Source: Pempheris klunzingeri (lineage: Eukaryota; Chordata; Actinopteri; Acropomatiformes; Pempheridae). From it: a stretch of DNA of 64,000 nt. Shown in pieces: positions 13,601 through 27,782 of this stretch. The notes beneath the pieces were generated by a model. The model did no database searches and was not told the origin of the DNA. It was given only the letters and a program-made list of their open reading frames with translations. Within the stretch, counting starts at the first letter, position 1. Each line of letters opens with the position of its first letter. The stretch covers positions 3,275,001-3,339,000 of the forward strand of contig NC_092020.1 in assembly GCF_042242105.1 (NCBI RefSeq), read 5' to 3'. The position numbers and the translations under genes are program-made.

Positions 13601-15443
13601 TTTACCCATCAGCCTCAGAGCAGATGTTTTAACGGGTGTTTTTTCAAGCAATAAATTTGACTGGTTCGTCTGTCAGTGATGTGAGCTGTAAAAAAAAAAC
13701 GAACAAAGCATTTTCCTTGGATAAGAATGAGAGTTTACTACTCTGGAGGAATAAAATGTCATAGTGTGGAAGGGAGGTGTCGTGCAGGGACTGTTTTGAA
13801 AAGTGTTTACTTAATTACATCCAACATAGAAGAGTCTGACTTTGAAGATCCCACATCTCATTATATCTAAAGGATACAGTCATTAATGCACCCGACCTTT
13901 GTGTCACTTTAATGCAACGGTAGTCTACTTCAAATACGAGCATTTCACAGGGGTATTGCTTTAGATGCCTATTGTGGTTAATATGTTTCATCCTTGATGA
14001 GTGCATATTATAATGCAGTCGGTTGCTTTCAGAGAGCCGCGGTCTCCTTCGTCACATGACTTTACAACACGGAGGCGCCGCCTGCCTTGTCCTGTAGTGT
14101 TCTTAATGAAAAGAGTTTAATGCTTGAACTTTTCTGGACAGCTTCCCTTTTCTACTTTGCCTAACAAGGTAGGTATTCCATTTCGCTTGGGAGCTTTCAG
14201 ATACGTTTTAGTCTCCGTGGTGTGATGAGGTGCCAAAACTACCGGGGGAAGGCAACTCTGTGAAGAGTCTGTCAGTGTGCTAAGGATCAAAGCCATTTGC
14301 AAAGAGCACACACACATCAAACATCGCCGTGCAACGTGTTACCTAGCAACCTCAGACCAGGTGTTGCAGAGAGTAGGAAATATTAAAGCCCACATTCTTC
14401 CTGTTTTCTGCAAATACAATTTTAAAGGAAATCGATAAAGCCGTGAATGTGTACTGCATGCGAGAGAAGTGGAGGGGCTTTTTTTCTTTTTTTTCTTCTG
14501 CACTACGGCAGACAACAGGGGTGCCAAGAAGATAAGAGTGTAATATCAAAACCTGAGGCGGGAGGAAAGAAAATATGAAAGAGTGACGCATATCCTCTGA
14601 TGGATCACACAAATAATGCCCATATCCTGTCCATATAAGGAAATGCACTCTGAAGTGAGCACCAAGAAATCGTGACAGACACACACACCTCACCAAAGAC
14701 AGGAGTGTCATATGTGAAGCTAGAAAGGCTCAATTCCACTGAGTGGCCATGTCAGAATGGAGTTAGGCAATTATGTGTGATGCAGCAGAGTACTGAAAGG
14801 GAGCGACGCTTTGAGCGCTAAGGTGAGGCCGCTGGGTCCTTATGCATCACAGGCAGCCCTTTATCATGATTAGAACACAGCTGTCATATTAGTAGGAAAT
14901 TAAGCAGTGCTTTAGTCCTACAGTTGAACAAGGCTGAGCAGCGGGCATCCATGCCTGCTGTTACTGGCAACAACTGTATCAAACCTCTGGCAGTGTATGA
15001 AGTCAAGTCAACCATAAGGGATGACAAAGCCGTAATGTTGTTTGAAATGCACCACTACCGCCGAGATGCAGGTGAACGTTGCATCAATAACGGCCGCGTC
15101 CTCGTTTGTTTGCTCCTGGTCACGCCGGGGCAAGTTAGCTCTGTTTACCCATAAATGGTGATGGTCATTGCGGGGAGCTAATATGATAAGCATCAGGAAC
15201 AATATGTGTGTGTAGCCCCCTTAGGAACACTTGAGAGCGCAGAGAGTGATGTGGTGCCGCAGCCGTCCCAGCTTGTCTGTCTTAGCCAGCGGAAACAGGT
15301 GTAAGCTGTGAAAGTGCTTGATGAATGTTCTCTTTAGTGCCGGTGACTGACTGCCCTTATTCAAACAGCAGACAGCTCCTCTGGCTAAGTACTCTGTGAG
15401 CAGATACTGTACATGGCTCACACAGGCAGATAGTGCAACCAGG
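7646..15443. other. Intergenic, no gene recognised
   Basis: 7.8 kb without a recognisable coding exon or RNA gene. Contains short A-runs (11,820; 13,690) and many complex AT-rich stretches. Weak open frames of 60-119 residues have no family motif and no neighbouring splice pattern. Confidence 0.45.
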
Positions 15444-15471
15444 CACACACACACACACACACACACACACA
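15444..15471. repeat. (CA)n microsatellite
   Basis: Perfect CA dinucleotide run of 28 bp. Confidence 0.95.
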
Positions 15472-18415
15472 GATACGTGAACATGCGTGTAATTATAGAC
15501 ATTTGTAGCATGCTTTAATATCACACAACGCCCAGTTCTGCTCCACTTTTAGAAGAGGACACTCACTAGGAACGACATCTCTGATTGATTTTGTTTGTTG
15601 ATGATAAGAGACACGAGCACCCCACCTGTAGCCTCCCCCGGGGGGGTGTATGTGGCTGTGTGTGTATGAGATGCCTCCATTATGATAATTATTACACTGC
15701 AAGGATGAATAAGCTGCGAGAGGATAAAGCTGTGCACATGACAACTTAATCAAGCCGCACAAGGACAAAAATAGGATTAAAGAGGGAGAGAGGAATGTGA
15801 ACGACGTCTCTCTCTTCATGATCTATGAATAGAGTCTGAAACAAAAGGACAGCAGTGGATGGAAGGCCTGCGTGATGAAGACAGACGGTTCCCCTCTGGG
15901 CTCAAGGGATGACTGACAGAAGCACGGGGTCGAGATCTGACTCCAACCCCCCCCCCACCGCCCCCCCACCCCCGACAAAGGAAATAAAGAGTCACATTTA
16001 TACAAAGAGCTCGTCATCCAAACTTAGCTTTCATCTCGTTCGCTCTGACTATGAGACGCATGAAAGGAAAATATGCACACACAGATGCACCAAAAGAACA
16101 GGCAGGCAAATCAACAAACACCCACTTTTAGAACAGTGCGTCCTTTATTACGTTTGGGTTATTGCTTTTTCTTTTCTTAGCTGGCCTCTGACCCCCCCCC
16201 CCACTCCCCCCTCTGCACTGAACATTTATTCAGTTTCCTTTTCATCATTTTTTTTAGGCAGCATGCAATTATATCAAATGTAGAAGCTAAAAGCAAGGGG
16301 ACGTTTCTGCAAGTATTTCTCTGCCAGGCTACCTGTACTCACGGAGATAGTAACAGCAAACATGATGTGCATGGTAGATGATGAGGGGTTCTTAAAAATG
16401 CTCATTGCTGTGGGGAGCTGCATGTCTGATGGCTCTTGTAACCTTTCTGTTGACACCCTGCCACATGTCCCAAAGAAACCAATTACTCCCTTGTCTGACG
16501 CTTTTCCGCATCTCCATATGCCAACTTTTATCCAAGCACGCTTTGGTCCAGGGCAGTAGTTATTCATTATTTAAAAATGTATTGCGTTTTTTCTTTTCTT
16601 TAGTCTTACGCAGTTTGGTTGCACATACATAACAAAAACAATGTTGTGTTGCCAACTTTTGTGCTTACAAATGATAAAAAAAAAATAAATCCTTTCAAGC
16701 ACAATTGAGTTCATGAAAATAATAGGCAATTAGGAAACACTGAAAGGGTTTGTCAAGTGCAGTAATGTGAACGTAATGTGAATTTGTGTTTGTGTTTGCT
16801 TCACTGCCCCAAACAACTAACATGGTAACTGGATCACTTGTTCCAGCAGGACAGCCGTCATGCACCACGGACAGGAGACTACCTACAGTACAGTATCGTC
16901 CTGGATACAGTAAATACAGGCCACATTCTCACGCTATGTGTATTCATGCATCATGTTATATAATGCAGTGCAACTGCACTTCATTAATCGCAGTTACACC
17001 AATTTCAGTCTTGATACAAAGAAAAGGAGTTTGTTGTGTAGGTTGGAATGGAAGAATAGTAGTAGTAGTAGTATTTTACACCAAATAAAGAGTTGCATAT
17101 CACAAAAAGAACACTATACACACTAACTTTTCTTTCTTTCAAAAGCTTCTTGGGGTCTGCAGCATGAAAGCTTTTGAGAAAAAGATTCTTCTTGATCTAA
17201 CTTGATGCAACCGAGCTTTGCACTGGGGGAAAACTGCACGCGTATGTAGCTTTGGTTGTCACAAATTTCTGGCAGGATGGTCTCAGTAGTGTGTGGATGA
17301 TTAGGGTTCTTTTCTTATTCTATCTTCTTAGCTTAAATATTAATTATATTAAGTAACTGGTGTTTAAAAGAGTTAAAATAGTCGTTGTTATGGCCCACTT
17401 GAACGCAGCTTGGCAGAATCTGTATGAGACGATGGGTATATCCTTGTCCGAAATACGAGTGGACGATGCAAATGTAACTGTATATTATTAGAAAATTGTA
17501 ATTTAATGTGACCTCGTGGTAAACCAGCAAAGTCAAGACTGTCTATTAATGTCGTTTGAATGGAAAGAGAGAAAAGTACATACGCTGATCGTCATACTAC
17601 CGTGATTCAACTTGTTGAGCCCTCTCATTTCATGTTCTTTCACTCTCTTTCATACCTCTCTTTTCTGAAGCGTTCTTCAAAGATCCTCACCTCAAGTACG
17701 GCATGATTGAAAGCATTTAAGCTAATTCTCAGATTTGCAGAATTAAACCTGCCTCTTATTCGCATGCCTTCTGCTTCTTTTCAGGCCACTGCATGATATT
17801 AATTCACTTGAAAGTGATTTTCTACATGCCCTGTATTTAAAATGCAAGTTTGTAATACAACATACCCTGCTGTCATGTGTGTCACTTGCACCAACTAAGC
17901 GTGTATGTATGTTTCAAACAACTAAAAATACTTCGGCTTTGGCAGAGTAACCAGTTCAATGACCCCAAAACAACATTTCTATCTGTGAGCAGACGCATGC
18001 TTCATCAAACTTTAATCACTCCCAAGTGGTGTCCTCCTCTAATCGAACGCTCTCAGGCCTCTGCCCAGTTTGTCACAGAGCATGTTGCTAAAGCAGAAAT
18101 GTTATGGTTTGCCCTTTTTAAAATGAAACATTATATGTATTGCAAATGGTTGAAAAGATATGACAGGATCAGTCAATTCTCTTATGGCGCTTTTGTCATT
18201 AACTGCGGCTATTACACGTCCAAGGTAGAAGATCCACCTGGGAAAAAACAACCAAGGCTGATGATGCTATTTTTATAGATGGGATTACATTGTTTTTTAA
18301 TACGTTTAGTATCTTGTAGTGATGAAATTTTGTGCATTCTTCATCTGCGTTTCCTTCTGTCCACAAACATGTGGGTCTTGTGAATTGGAAACTTGATTTC
18401 CTGTAGTGGGTGTGA
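15472..18415. other. Intergenic, no gene recognised
   Basis: No recognisable exon. Contains two C-rich runs on the + strand (about 15,945-15,975 and 16,192-16,210) and a short (AGT)n run near 17,056-17,070. Confidence 0.45.
15945..15975 (-). repeat. C-rich/G-rich tract
   Basis: Interrupted cytosine runs on the + strand, so four or more G-runs on the minus strand. It fits a G-quadruplex or i-motif pattern. No gene nearby gives it a clear role. Confidence 0.6.
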
Positions 18416-18565
18416 AAGTGAGTGTGAATGTGTTTGTCTATATGTGTTGTGATAGCCCTGTGATAGACTGGTGACCTGTGCAGAGTTCACATCACCTATT
18501 GGCTGCAGCTCCCAGAGACTCTGAACAGGATAAGCGGATACAGAAGATGGACTGATTGATGTTAC
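18416..18565 (+). repeat. Decayed 3' end of a teleost dispersed retroelement
   Basis: Contains, in order, the phrases of a very common fish repeat tail: GTGTGAATGTGTTTGTCTAT, then a degenerate GACTGGTGACCTGT, then GAACAGGATAAGCGG followed by ACAGAAGATGGA. The order and spacing match the family, with substitutions. No open reading frame remains. Confidence 0.6.
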
Positions 18566-19780
18566 ATGTCAATGTGTATTGATTTGATTCGTATCAATGG
18601 GAGGCTGAGGAAGTGTCGGGGCTTAAGTGTCACATCACTCAGACGTGTCACATAAAAGCACAGTGTCATTTGTGAGAGCGTTAAAGGTAGAGGTAGAGAA
18701 CAAATATTTTGTTTTTCTAACAAATACTGCTGAAATAATCAGATATGAATGTTATGGTATTTTAAGTATTTTAGTTTTATCAAAATTTTGATTTTTTAAA
18801 ATCTTTTTTTACATGTAAAATGTTTAACTTGTATTTGTATTTGTTTGCCAAAGAATGATGTGCACAACATAATTGAATTTTGGGAAGTTGGCCTCTATCA
18901 ACATTAGCCTAGAAGTTTTAGATTTGGATGAAATGTCACACAGGGAAATTAATCAAAAATGTAATTTTGGTACCAAAGCAACTTCAAATTTGTTGGAAGG
19001 AGTTGTATGGTTTCGTTTTAATACTCAGACCTCTTTGAAAAATCAAAGATCCAAAGTCCAAGATTTTAAGTGAGCTTAAGTGCAGAAAACTGGCTGATTT
19101 GAATTGCAGCTGTATGCGACCACAGCGCGGTCAGTGAGTGTCCTGTCATTGCTGCATCTAGAATGGCAGTGTAATCTCTCAGGGTGGCGATTAATTGTGT
19201 TTTGGTCTGAAATGCAAGCGGATAAGTGCTTAGGACACAAATGGCACATGTGCCTCAGCCAAACCAAGAAAGCCCCACTTCCTGCCACTCAGGCTACACC
19301 AAGGAAAATAAACCAAATGGCCACTTGTGACCATGTAGCGGCATCATACAATGTCAACAATCACGTCTGCATTATGCAGAAAGTGGGTAAACAACAGACT
19401 GAGGGACACAAATTGGCTCAACACCAGCTGTCTAATTAGCTTTGTGCTGCTCTTGAAAAGCAAACAAACAGTGAAAGCGGGACGGTCTGAAAGCCGGCCA
19501 GGCATTCGGTTCTAAGTGTTCTGTTCCCCCAAAATCATATGGGGCGCTCCAATTCTGCTTGCACAGAGAGAGAGGGAGGTTTCAAATAAGACACACAGAT
19601 TAGATCATACGTTAAGTCCCCAGAAGGCCTTCGCTCGGTTATTTTGGAGGCACTGTAAAGACTCACAAGAGGCTCGGGTAGAATTTACATTTTAATGAAG
19701 CCTTAGCTGATTGCTATTACGTGGAGTTCCCTGCAACTGCCTAGTTTAAGCTTATGTGAAGCACACAAGAAAGCATATAT
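18566..19780. other. Intergenic, no gene recognised
   Basis: 1.2 kb of complex AT-rich sequence with no recognisable exon or repeat. Confidence 0.4.
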
Positions 19781-19784
19781 GCAC

Positions 19785-19826
<42 letters not shown>

Positions 19827-19838
19827 ACACACACACAT
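19781..19838. repeat. (CA)n microsatellite
   Basis: Slightly interrupted CA run of about 58 bp. Confidence 0.95.
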
Positions 19839-20166
19839 ACAGCCTGATTCACATGTGTGTGCACAGGCTGCAGAGATACACATGCCCCACTAATTTAACA
19901 CACTCCTGCTGAGAGGTTGTTGCAGAAACAAATTGTCCTGTAAACATAGGGAGAGAGCAGAGAGGACACCCAGGGGTGCATTACATGGGAAAAACACATT
20001 CTCTCCAAGCACAATGTGGCCGGGAAAAACATTTGCAACAATTTTTCTGCATTAGAAAATGTACAAATAAAGGCTTTTAATATTATATAGGACATGGGGC
20101 GATCCAGTGAGAAATATTTGGGGGATCAGGGAATGGGGTCGTCTTTTTCTGTTGTAGCATCACAGT

Positions 20167-20275
20167 GACAGGCACAGTGATGAGTGGCACAGTGACGAGT
20201 GTTACTGACGAATTTTGCCCGGCGAAAGACGACATGTATCATGTCAGAATCGTCGGGACTCATCACTTCACTGTC
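20167..20275. repeat. Short tandem copy with inverted partner (potential hairpin)
   Basis: A 15-bp unit, GGCACAGTGATGAGT, is followed at once by a copy with one change (20,171-20,200). An inverted copy of GTGATGAGT lies at about 20,258-20,275. Between them sits a small inverted repeat, GACATG-TAT-CATGTC. No family is recognised; it could be a remnant of a small mobile element. Confidence 0.4.
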
Positions 20276-23200
20276 ATTTAGCAACAGCCTGTGTGGGAGT
20301 CAAGACAAATCCACAGTCCTGCGTCGTTATCAGGCACGCCGCAGTCGGAGGCGCGAGTAATGATTAGTCACGTACAGTGGTGGCTGCTATTCACCAGTCA
20401 TCACTAAAAAACATCAATGGCAACTTGAAATTCGTGCCGTTAATGACATTTCTGGTGAGTGGCATCAAACACAACAAAGGCAGCTTCGTGCTGTGAAAAA
20501 CAAATCCAGTTTTGTGCTGCGGGATGCGGTGAACCAGAGTCCTGGCAGTCCTAACACTTCTTTAAAAATGATCAGTTCCTGCCTTGTAAATGGCAGCGGC
20601 TCCTGGCTCATCCAGAGTAGGAGACATCTTATCTGCAGCACCCCTCTTATCGCTCAGCCCCAGTGGAAACTATTGCCAGGTAGCAGGTTGTCATATGACA
20701 CACAGCGCTGCCACACAAGCCACAGCTCAGCATAGTTTCCCACACCACTGGCAGCTCCCCTTTGATAATACATAACACAACAGTGCGGCGGGGTCTCAGA
20801 TAGCGTCGAGGGGAAATATGAACCCAGTGGTGATTTATATCTGCCTTATTAAAGAGCTGACCTTGACCATGGGGAAAACTGAATTAGTCAGATTTTTTAA
20901 CAAAGACATGGGATGACGTTATACTGTTGCAACAAGGAGCCTCTTCCCCTTCACGCTCTCTATTCTTTCGCCTCACTTTCTCTGTCTTGCATTTACTAGC
21001 ATCCAGCATTCATTGTCCTGTTAAACAAAAGGAAAGGCTGATGCAACAGTCTGTGGCCAGGCGTCTCTCCCTGGCAGCAGACACTGACTCGGCACTCGCT
21101 GTGGGGTAACACTGCTTGAGCAAACACAACACACACGTGCCAGCCGTGCTACCTCGCTCGTAGAGACGAAACCTGATGGAAGGATCCTGGAGGTGATTGA
21201 AGGGATGAGTAAATGCTGCACACTGCAGCTCATGTGAGGTATACAGCCTTTCTTTTTCTCAGCCAGAAATGCATGAGCACATCAGTTTTCACTTTTACAA
21301 GACATTTGCGAGAGCGCTTTTGCTCCAAGACTGTAATCGTTTTTGGATAGACCCACATTTCCCTACTGCTACAGGCACTTTTAAACAGAATTACACTTGG
21401 GTAAAAGAACCTTTAATCTAAGCTTATTTCTGACACATTACAAAGTATACAAAGAGTGATTTGTCGAGCAGAAAGACAAACCCTTACCAGCAGCAACCTT
21501 GGTGATGTTGAGTTTGGTTAAAATCCATTTTGAACACTAGTAATTGTAGAATGATTCTCACAAGGCCAGTTCTTGAATAAATTAATCAAAATGTATTTAC
21601 ATCAGTCGGGGACATTGAGTTGACCTTACATATTATAGGGTCATTTCTCTCCTTTGTCCTCTCCTGCATGGAACATTAGCACTCCTTTTCTTTCATCCTC
21701 TTCATCTCCTCCACTTCCCTTTCTCATTTTCTCCTCTGCTCTGTGCACGGCTGGCTCCTTTTCCCTTACCGTTAGACGTTATCTCAAAGACCACATCACC
21801 ATGGCAACAATTAGTCACATCGTCATCACCCACACTTGTATTTGATGGCTGTTTTTATTTTGGAGGGGTTTTTTTTTTTCGATGCACCCGTACCTCAGTG
21901 GCAGATCGCCAAGTAACCTGCTCTGGTGCTGGAGGAACAATGTTGCCATCTGTTGGATCCATGTGTTTGCACACGATGACTGACATTGAAAAACATCCAG
22001 CATTCCTGTGATGACTCATGACAGGCAATCACATGCCAATTAAGACCTTCGGCTCCAACCGAGAGCTGTATGGCTCAATCGTATTTCACAAGTTTGAAAC
22101 ACATCTAAGCCACAGAGGTTCCTTTTTGGAAAGGTCAACACGCTCCAAGGCATTTCTTCCCCCATGACAGTAACAGAAATGGAAAACAAAGATGCAGTCT
22201 TCCTCTAGTTTCTGAGATAAAGTGCAGCCATACACACAAAATGTTGGTATGATACAAGCCTGACTCAGGTAAAAGTAGAGTATGAGCAGCACGAAGGTAG
22301 CTTGGTTAATTAAGCATGGAAAACATTTGGGCTTACGACCAGGACTTACATTTATCCATCAGCGCCTATCATATTGTATATCTCCAAATGAAAAGAGAGC
22401 TCTCTTGCAGCAGGGTACCGACTAATGTGAGAGATAATATATTGGCTGAGATTTTGGCTGAGTGTTACCCTTGAAATCTTGGATCTGTTTCTGCTCTCTG
22501 GAGGCGCTAATTAAGTTTTTTTTTTTCCCTAAGTCTTACCGTTAAGTGATGTAATACTTCATAGTCACAAATAATTTTCCATGTGGGACAGATCATTGCT
22601 CTTTTTATTTATTCTGCTCACTCGCATCCTTGCCAAGAAAAGGGTGTTAAAATGTTTACCTACATTATCAGAATTTCTCCCTCAGATAGTGCTAAGAAAG
22701 ATATTCCTCAGCACCGAAGCACAGGAGCAAAGCTGGTTGTTCAGAGAGACATAATGCAATATTTTAGGTAAATGAGCCCAGTTCTGCTGGGGGCATTTCT
22801 GCACCAACACCATAGGTGGGGACCCCTGCTAAGACATAAGCCCAGGGCTACATGTTAATTATTCTGCAGAGCTGTGTAACAAAAGATCTAATTCAACATC
22901 TTTATAGCCAGATTTACAATATGGCTTGTCCTCTAAAGATAAATGACCATGTCGCAGCGACCAGTCACTGGCACACGACTGTGTTTGCTTTCAGGTCTCC
23001 ACCAAGAAAAGACAGCAGCTTCCCAGTTTTGGACCGTAAACCTCTGCTATGGCTTGCCAGACACTGGGATATAAAAGAGACAATTGGTCTGCAGATGCTC
23101 AGTGGTCTCGTGTAAATTGAGTGAGTACAGTCTTCATCAGCTCTGCAGCAGCGGAGGAGCCCCAGAAGAATTTCATTAAAACTGTCATGTGTAAGCGTGA

Positions 23201-24239
23201 TGGTGTTACAGGTTAAAATGTGTATCTAATGTCGACAGGGAATAAAGGTAAGATAAGAGGCACAGATGGGGAGTGAAATGCACATGTTTGTTAAATATGC
23301 ATGAATTAAATGGCTTTTAGATCCTGTGTCGTTCAGTTTAACACATACTCAGCTATTCCTCCCGGTTCCTTTTCATTCGGCATCAGCTCTTGAAAAATAA
23401 AAAGGTTGTATAATGTTTTCCATTTCATTTACTGTCAACTACGCTGCATTTTTAAAGTTTCCTCACCAAAGTGGTGCTATATTTGGCTGCGTAGTGTAAC
23501 ACCCTGCCGTGAGGTGAATGATCCCCCAAAAAACCTTGGCTTAAAACTCTGAAATTTTCTGCGTTTTCTGCTTTGCAAATTAATGCAAGCACCTCGTTTC
23601 CTTTCATTATTTATTCATTGGGAGCAAATGTTTTTCTCTGTACCCATGCGAAGGCTTTTCCCCCTTCAGAGGAGAGGGAGATACAGTAACCCAGGTGTTT
23701 AGAAGAATAAAAAAAAAAACTCTTAAAAAAGCAAAACTTTTTCATGTTTGCACACCATCTACCCTCCGTATAAATACCAGATTGAAAACATTATCTTGAC
23801 ATAGAGGGGTAAAAATAGTTTCTGACTTGTTTTTCAATTATTGCTGAGTTTTCTGTGTGAGGCAAAAAGCCTATCGCTTTTTTCCAGGCAGATTTGCATT
23901 AAGTTTTATGGAGATTACCAGTACAAAAATGCTTCGACTGTTGATCCCTTGCCAGTCAGTGTTATTTAGGGATCAGGCTCAGATATCTTCAAATATCCTG
24001 AATATCACTACAACATTATATAACCACATCAAGACAGCTTTGAGTTTAATCTGCTTTAGGACCCCATAGGTTGCAGACATTCATTATAGTGCCTGTTTTT
24101 CAGAGAGTCTTGAACCGACGCTGATCTTTAGGAATACACTTTCAAAACTCTGTAGAGGCTGTTGTTTGTGTGCTCTTAGCGAGCTCTTGGTTAGATTTGC
24201 ATTCTTTAGAACACTTGCTTTCACCAATTATCTTCAGTA
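20276..24239. other. Intergenic, no gene recognised
   Basis: 4 kb without a recognisable exon or RNA gene. Pyrimidine-rich near 21,650-21,740. No clear mobile element. Confidence 0.4.
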
Positions 24240-24960
24240 ACTCATCACACCAGTCACCAGACCTTGCACAACCCCATTTAATTAAGCTAGATCGAGATCC
24301 TAACATAGACAGACTGCACTCATTGTTAAAGCCTTTCCCGAACCTTTAAATGTCTGTTGTACTAGACGTCCTCAAGACTGCATTGATCCTCTCGGGTACA
24401 TTAACCTATCAATGCAGTCGGCACTGTGCATTATGATTAAGCACATGGAAAACATCCACGTTCCTCACTCAGAGGTCAGGGAGAGGCAGCTACAGTAAAC
24501 CACAAAGCACAGCGTGGAGTGAAGTCCTCACATTAATATTGATGTGATGGAGTTCATGCAATGCCATATCTATCATGGAGCAAAGATTCTCTGATTAAGT
24601 GTGGTCTGCAGTGTCATGGGGGATATTAAGCCTATGGCACGCCTGTACTGTAATATAGCTGGATTCGAGGTATTGATAGGGACACATGGTTATATAAGGG
24701 AGGCGACGGGACAAGGAAATAGCCAGCCATTGAGGTGCCGTGTAATTAAAGTGCAGTGGGCGCTTGTGGCGCTGGCGGGCTCCTTGCCACGTTTCCCATT
24801 GACTTTCAACTGGACGAGGAAGGTCACCAGCAAGGTGTTTAGAGCAATCTCCACAAATTGTTGGACTGAGGCTTGATAATCTCCAAGGCTTTAATGGATC
24901 TCAGATCTGTTTACCAAGTGAGTGCACCTTACAAAGTCATTTGGCAATTGTTTTACCCTC
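24240..24960. other. Second candidate conserved noncoding block
   Basis: About 700 bp of complex sequence with few simple repeats, containing TAATTAA and other homeodomain cores. A 91-residue open frame crosses it but resembles no known protein. The call rests on texture only and needs comparison with other fish. Confidence 0.25.
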
Positions 24961-25390
24961 TAACACAATAATAGAACTGGAATTGGCTTTTTGATCAATG
25001 ACATCAGTGGTTAAGTTGATATATTCAATAAGCACGACAACCTTGAGCCTCATAGAATTACTGTGTGTGTTTATGCGTGCGTGTGTCTGCGATTTACAGA
25101 GCGAGATGTGTGGTCTGTTTGTACTGTACCAAACTGTACGGAGGAGTTCTTATGTTTCTACAGGGCGCATTTGTTTTCATTTTCTCTTCAGTATCTCATT
25201 ACGTTGTTTTTAGGGCGTCTCTCCTCAGTCGTTTGACCTGTAGAATATTTGTGAGAAAACAGCTATTTACATACATAACAAAGCGCATTGCTGAAGGTTT
25301 TTCCCAAACTCCCCGGACAGCTGACTATTACATCGTAATTAGCTATAATTAAAACCCTAAACTGCTGAGTGTACAGTAGTATAAAATGGT

Positions 25391-25427
25391 GAGGAGGAGG
25401 AGGAGGAGGAGGAGGAGGAGGAGGAGG
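25391..25427 (+). repeat. (GAG)n trinucleotide microsatellite
   Basis: Perfect GAG run of 37 bp, noncoding here. Confidence 0.95.
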
Positions 25428-25810
25428 TTACGCAGAATGTTCTGTGCTGTCCTGTCATGTGTAAGAATTATTGAATTTTTGCTAAGAATGTGCAAAGGAA
25501 AGGAGTGAGTATGAGGAGGAAAGGGACCCTGGTCACTCTGCTTCAGAGTTGATCTGAGGGCTGCAATGTTTCCTCTGGTCTAGTCTCAGGCATTAATGGT
25601 TGAATGGATAGGATTGGACATGCCCGAAGACCCAACCAGCCTCTAGATTCGCTCCCAGTCAATCTCAACAGCCTGCATCTTAAGCTCAAATAAGCACTGT
25701 GGTCACTGCCCTCCCAATAATTTCAACAACTCCCAAGTGTAAAAATCCCTTTCTCATTTGTAGCTCATTTATCAGATAGTTATGCGGTTTGCTTAGACAG
25801 AGACACAACA

Positions 25811-25843
<33 letters not shown>
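25811..25843 (+). repeat. (GA)n microsatellite
   Basis: GA run of about 33 bp with one interruption. Confidence 0.9.
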
Positions 25844-27663
25844 AGCAGGGAGGGAGAGGACTGCCACACAACCAGCCTTAAATAATCTCACTTCTACAGC
25901 AACAGCTCTGACAGGAAAAAGGACATTCTAATATACACATTATTTGAAGAGCCAATAGCTAATAGTTACAGATGGTTATTGCCTATAGAATTGCAGGCGT
26001 TCAGTCTCTCAGGCTGACACAAGGAGACGGGGAAGAAGGAATGTGCAATATGGTTTCATAAGTCTTTAACAAGAACTACTTATGACTTGTTACGCCGCAT
26101 TGCAGCTCAGATGCAGTTGTGAAATATCCACCCTTTGGAGAAGAACCCTTTAAGACAGGATTCTTTTTTTCTGCCATTTCTTTGTCATCTTAATTTCACT
26201 GCAGCAATATCCATAATTCACAGTGATTTTCCCGTCCTCCTTGTCTTTCCCATGTGAAAAAGTTTGGAGATGGATTCCCCCCTAAGTTTCATAAAAAAAA
26301 AAAAAAAAGTGTCAGATTCTCAGGCGAACAATGAGAACACTATTACAAGACTTGGCACAGAAAAGCCTCAAAGGCCTTGGCACAAAAGCCTGTACAAATT
26401 GAGAAGATAGAAGTGCAAACTCATTAGCTTACCAGGTTTCCAATCACAGCATTTTTTATATGCTGGATGTCTCAGTCTGCAGAGCTCTCATCTGATGAGA
26501 GCCATTTTGCACGACTTCAAAGGGTGCAGTTCTGCCTTAGAACTTGTGGCTCATGTTTCCAGCGCTGATACTTTTTGTCAGAACATATATGGCGAGATGT
26601 GTTTCACCTTAAAAACTCCTCAGTTCTTGTTAATAAATGTGGCCCATTACCTTCATCGCCAGAGCATGTCATCCTGCCTTCTCCTACCATTTCCGCGAGC
26701 CCAGAAAATGCTGCATTGTCCTATACAGTATACAGCCGCTGTTCTGAGCCTGTTTGGTGCTTTTGCTGTAGTGTGACAAAGTTCCTCCACCACACTTTCC
26801 CCAAGCACTTTCGAGAGTGTGAATCTATCTGCCCCCATCCAATATAGAGCTAAAAGACGACCAAGATATTTCCCAAATGGCATTCGGTACAACACAGAAA
26901 CAGTACTTGACTTTGTGTTTAGGGGCAGAGACAATTGGAAACTCGGATGAATCAGTCAGTTTGATCTGGCTTCATCATGCACTTGCAGCGTGGAAAATTT
27001 GAAAAGGCCAAATCTGAAATAGCAAAGTGTGTCAGCCTTGTAACAGGTAGAGAGTGCGTTATATTTGACATGAGAATACTTTTGATATCACCTGCCAGCA
27101 CGGTGCACAACAAAGCAATGTTTGATGACACACAAATCACAAATCTGCTGCTGTAAAAAATGCTCTTTTTGATGCAAATGAAGCCCTTGTAAAAAGATTT
27201 TTTTTGGCTTATCACGTGTTAGCACATTTGATATTTGCTTTGCTCCATATTTGCTTTCTGTTAACCCAGCTGAATGTCTTTGCCCCTGCTGTATCAAGTA
27301 TTTAATCTGCAGTTTGAATATTATGATTGCACTCAATCCTGGATTCATTTACGTAAGTGACTGGATTCAAAACTGCAGCCATACGCACATACATTCATTG
27401 CACCCCAGCTATCAATGTGCTCCACTTTTAATCGTCCCCTTGGGTACACCATATGGGAGATGTTGAAAGATATACTGCTGTCATTCATGATTCTGTCTTT
27501 TTTTTTTAAATGTGCTGCCTTGCACAATGATGGTGTAGGTAAGATATTACCCTATTATCCCATTAAGGTTCGTACCTCAGAATCTGCAGCGTTCATTTTC
27601 AGACAGCTCGTCTCCTGCACCATTTTCATCCTGTTCTGAGCGATGCTCCTCTGCGATGCTGCA

Positions 27664-27677
27664 CTACCATCTGCTGG
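27664..27677 (-). promoter_or_regulatory. CTCF-like motif
   Basis: Minus-strand sequence CCAGCAGATGGTAG fits 13 of 14 positions of the CTCF core CCASYAGRKGGCRS. About one such match is expected by chance in the window, so this is a weak call. Confidence 0.3.
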
Positions 27678-27726
27678 GGAACCAACAGGCAGAGCCAGTC
27701 GCAGCAAATGCTCCACTCTCCTTCGT

Positions 27727-27729
<3 letters not shown>

Positions 27730-27768
<39 letters not shown>

Positions 27769-27782
27769 CCTCTCTCTCTCTT
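27730..27782 (+). repeat. (CT)n microsatellite
   Basis: CT run of about 53 bp with a short C interruption. Confidence 0.95.

Noticed and set aside
24601-24876. 91-residue open frame in the gene-free region
   Set aside because: No recognisable similarity, no clear splice sites, composition like surrounding DNA.
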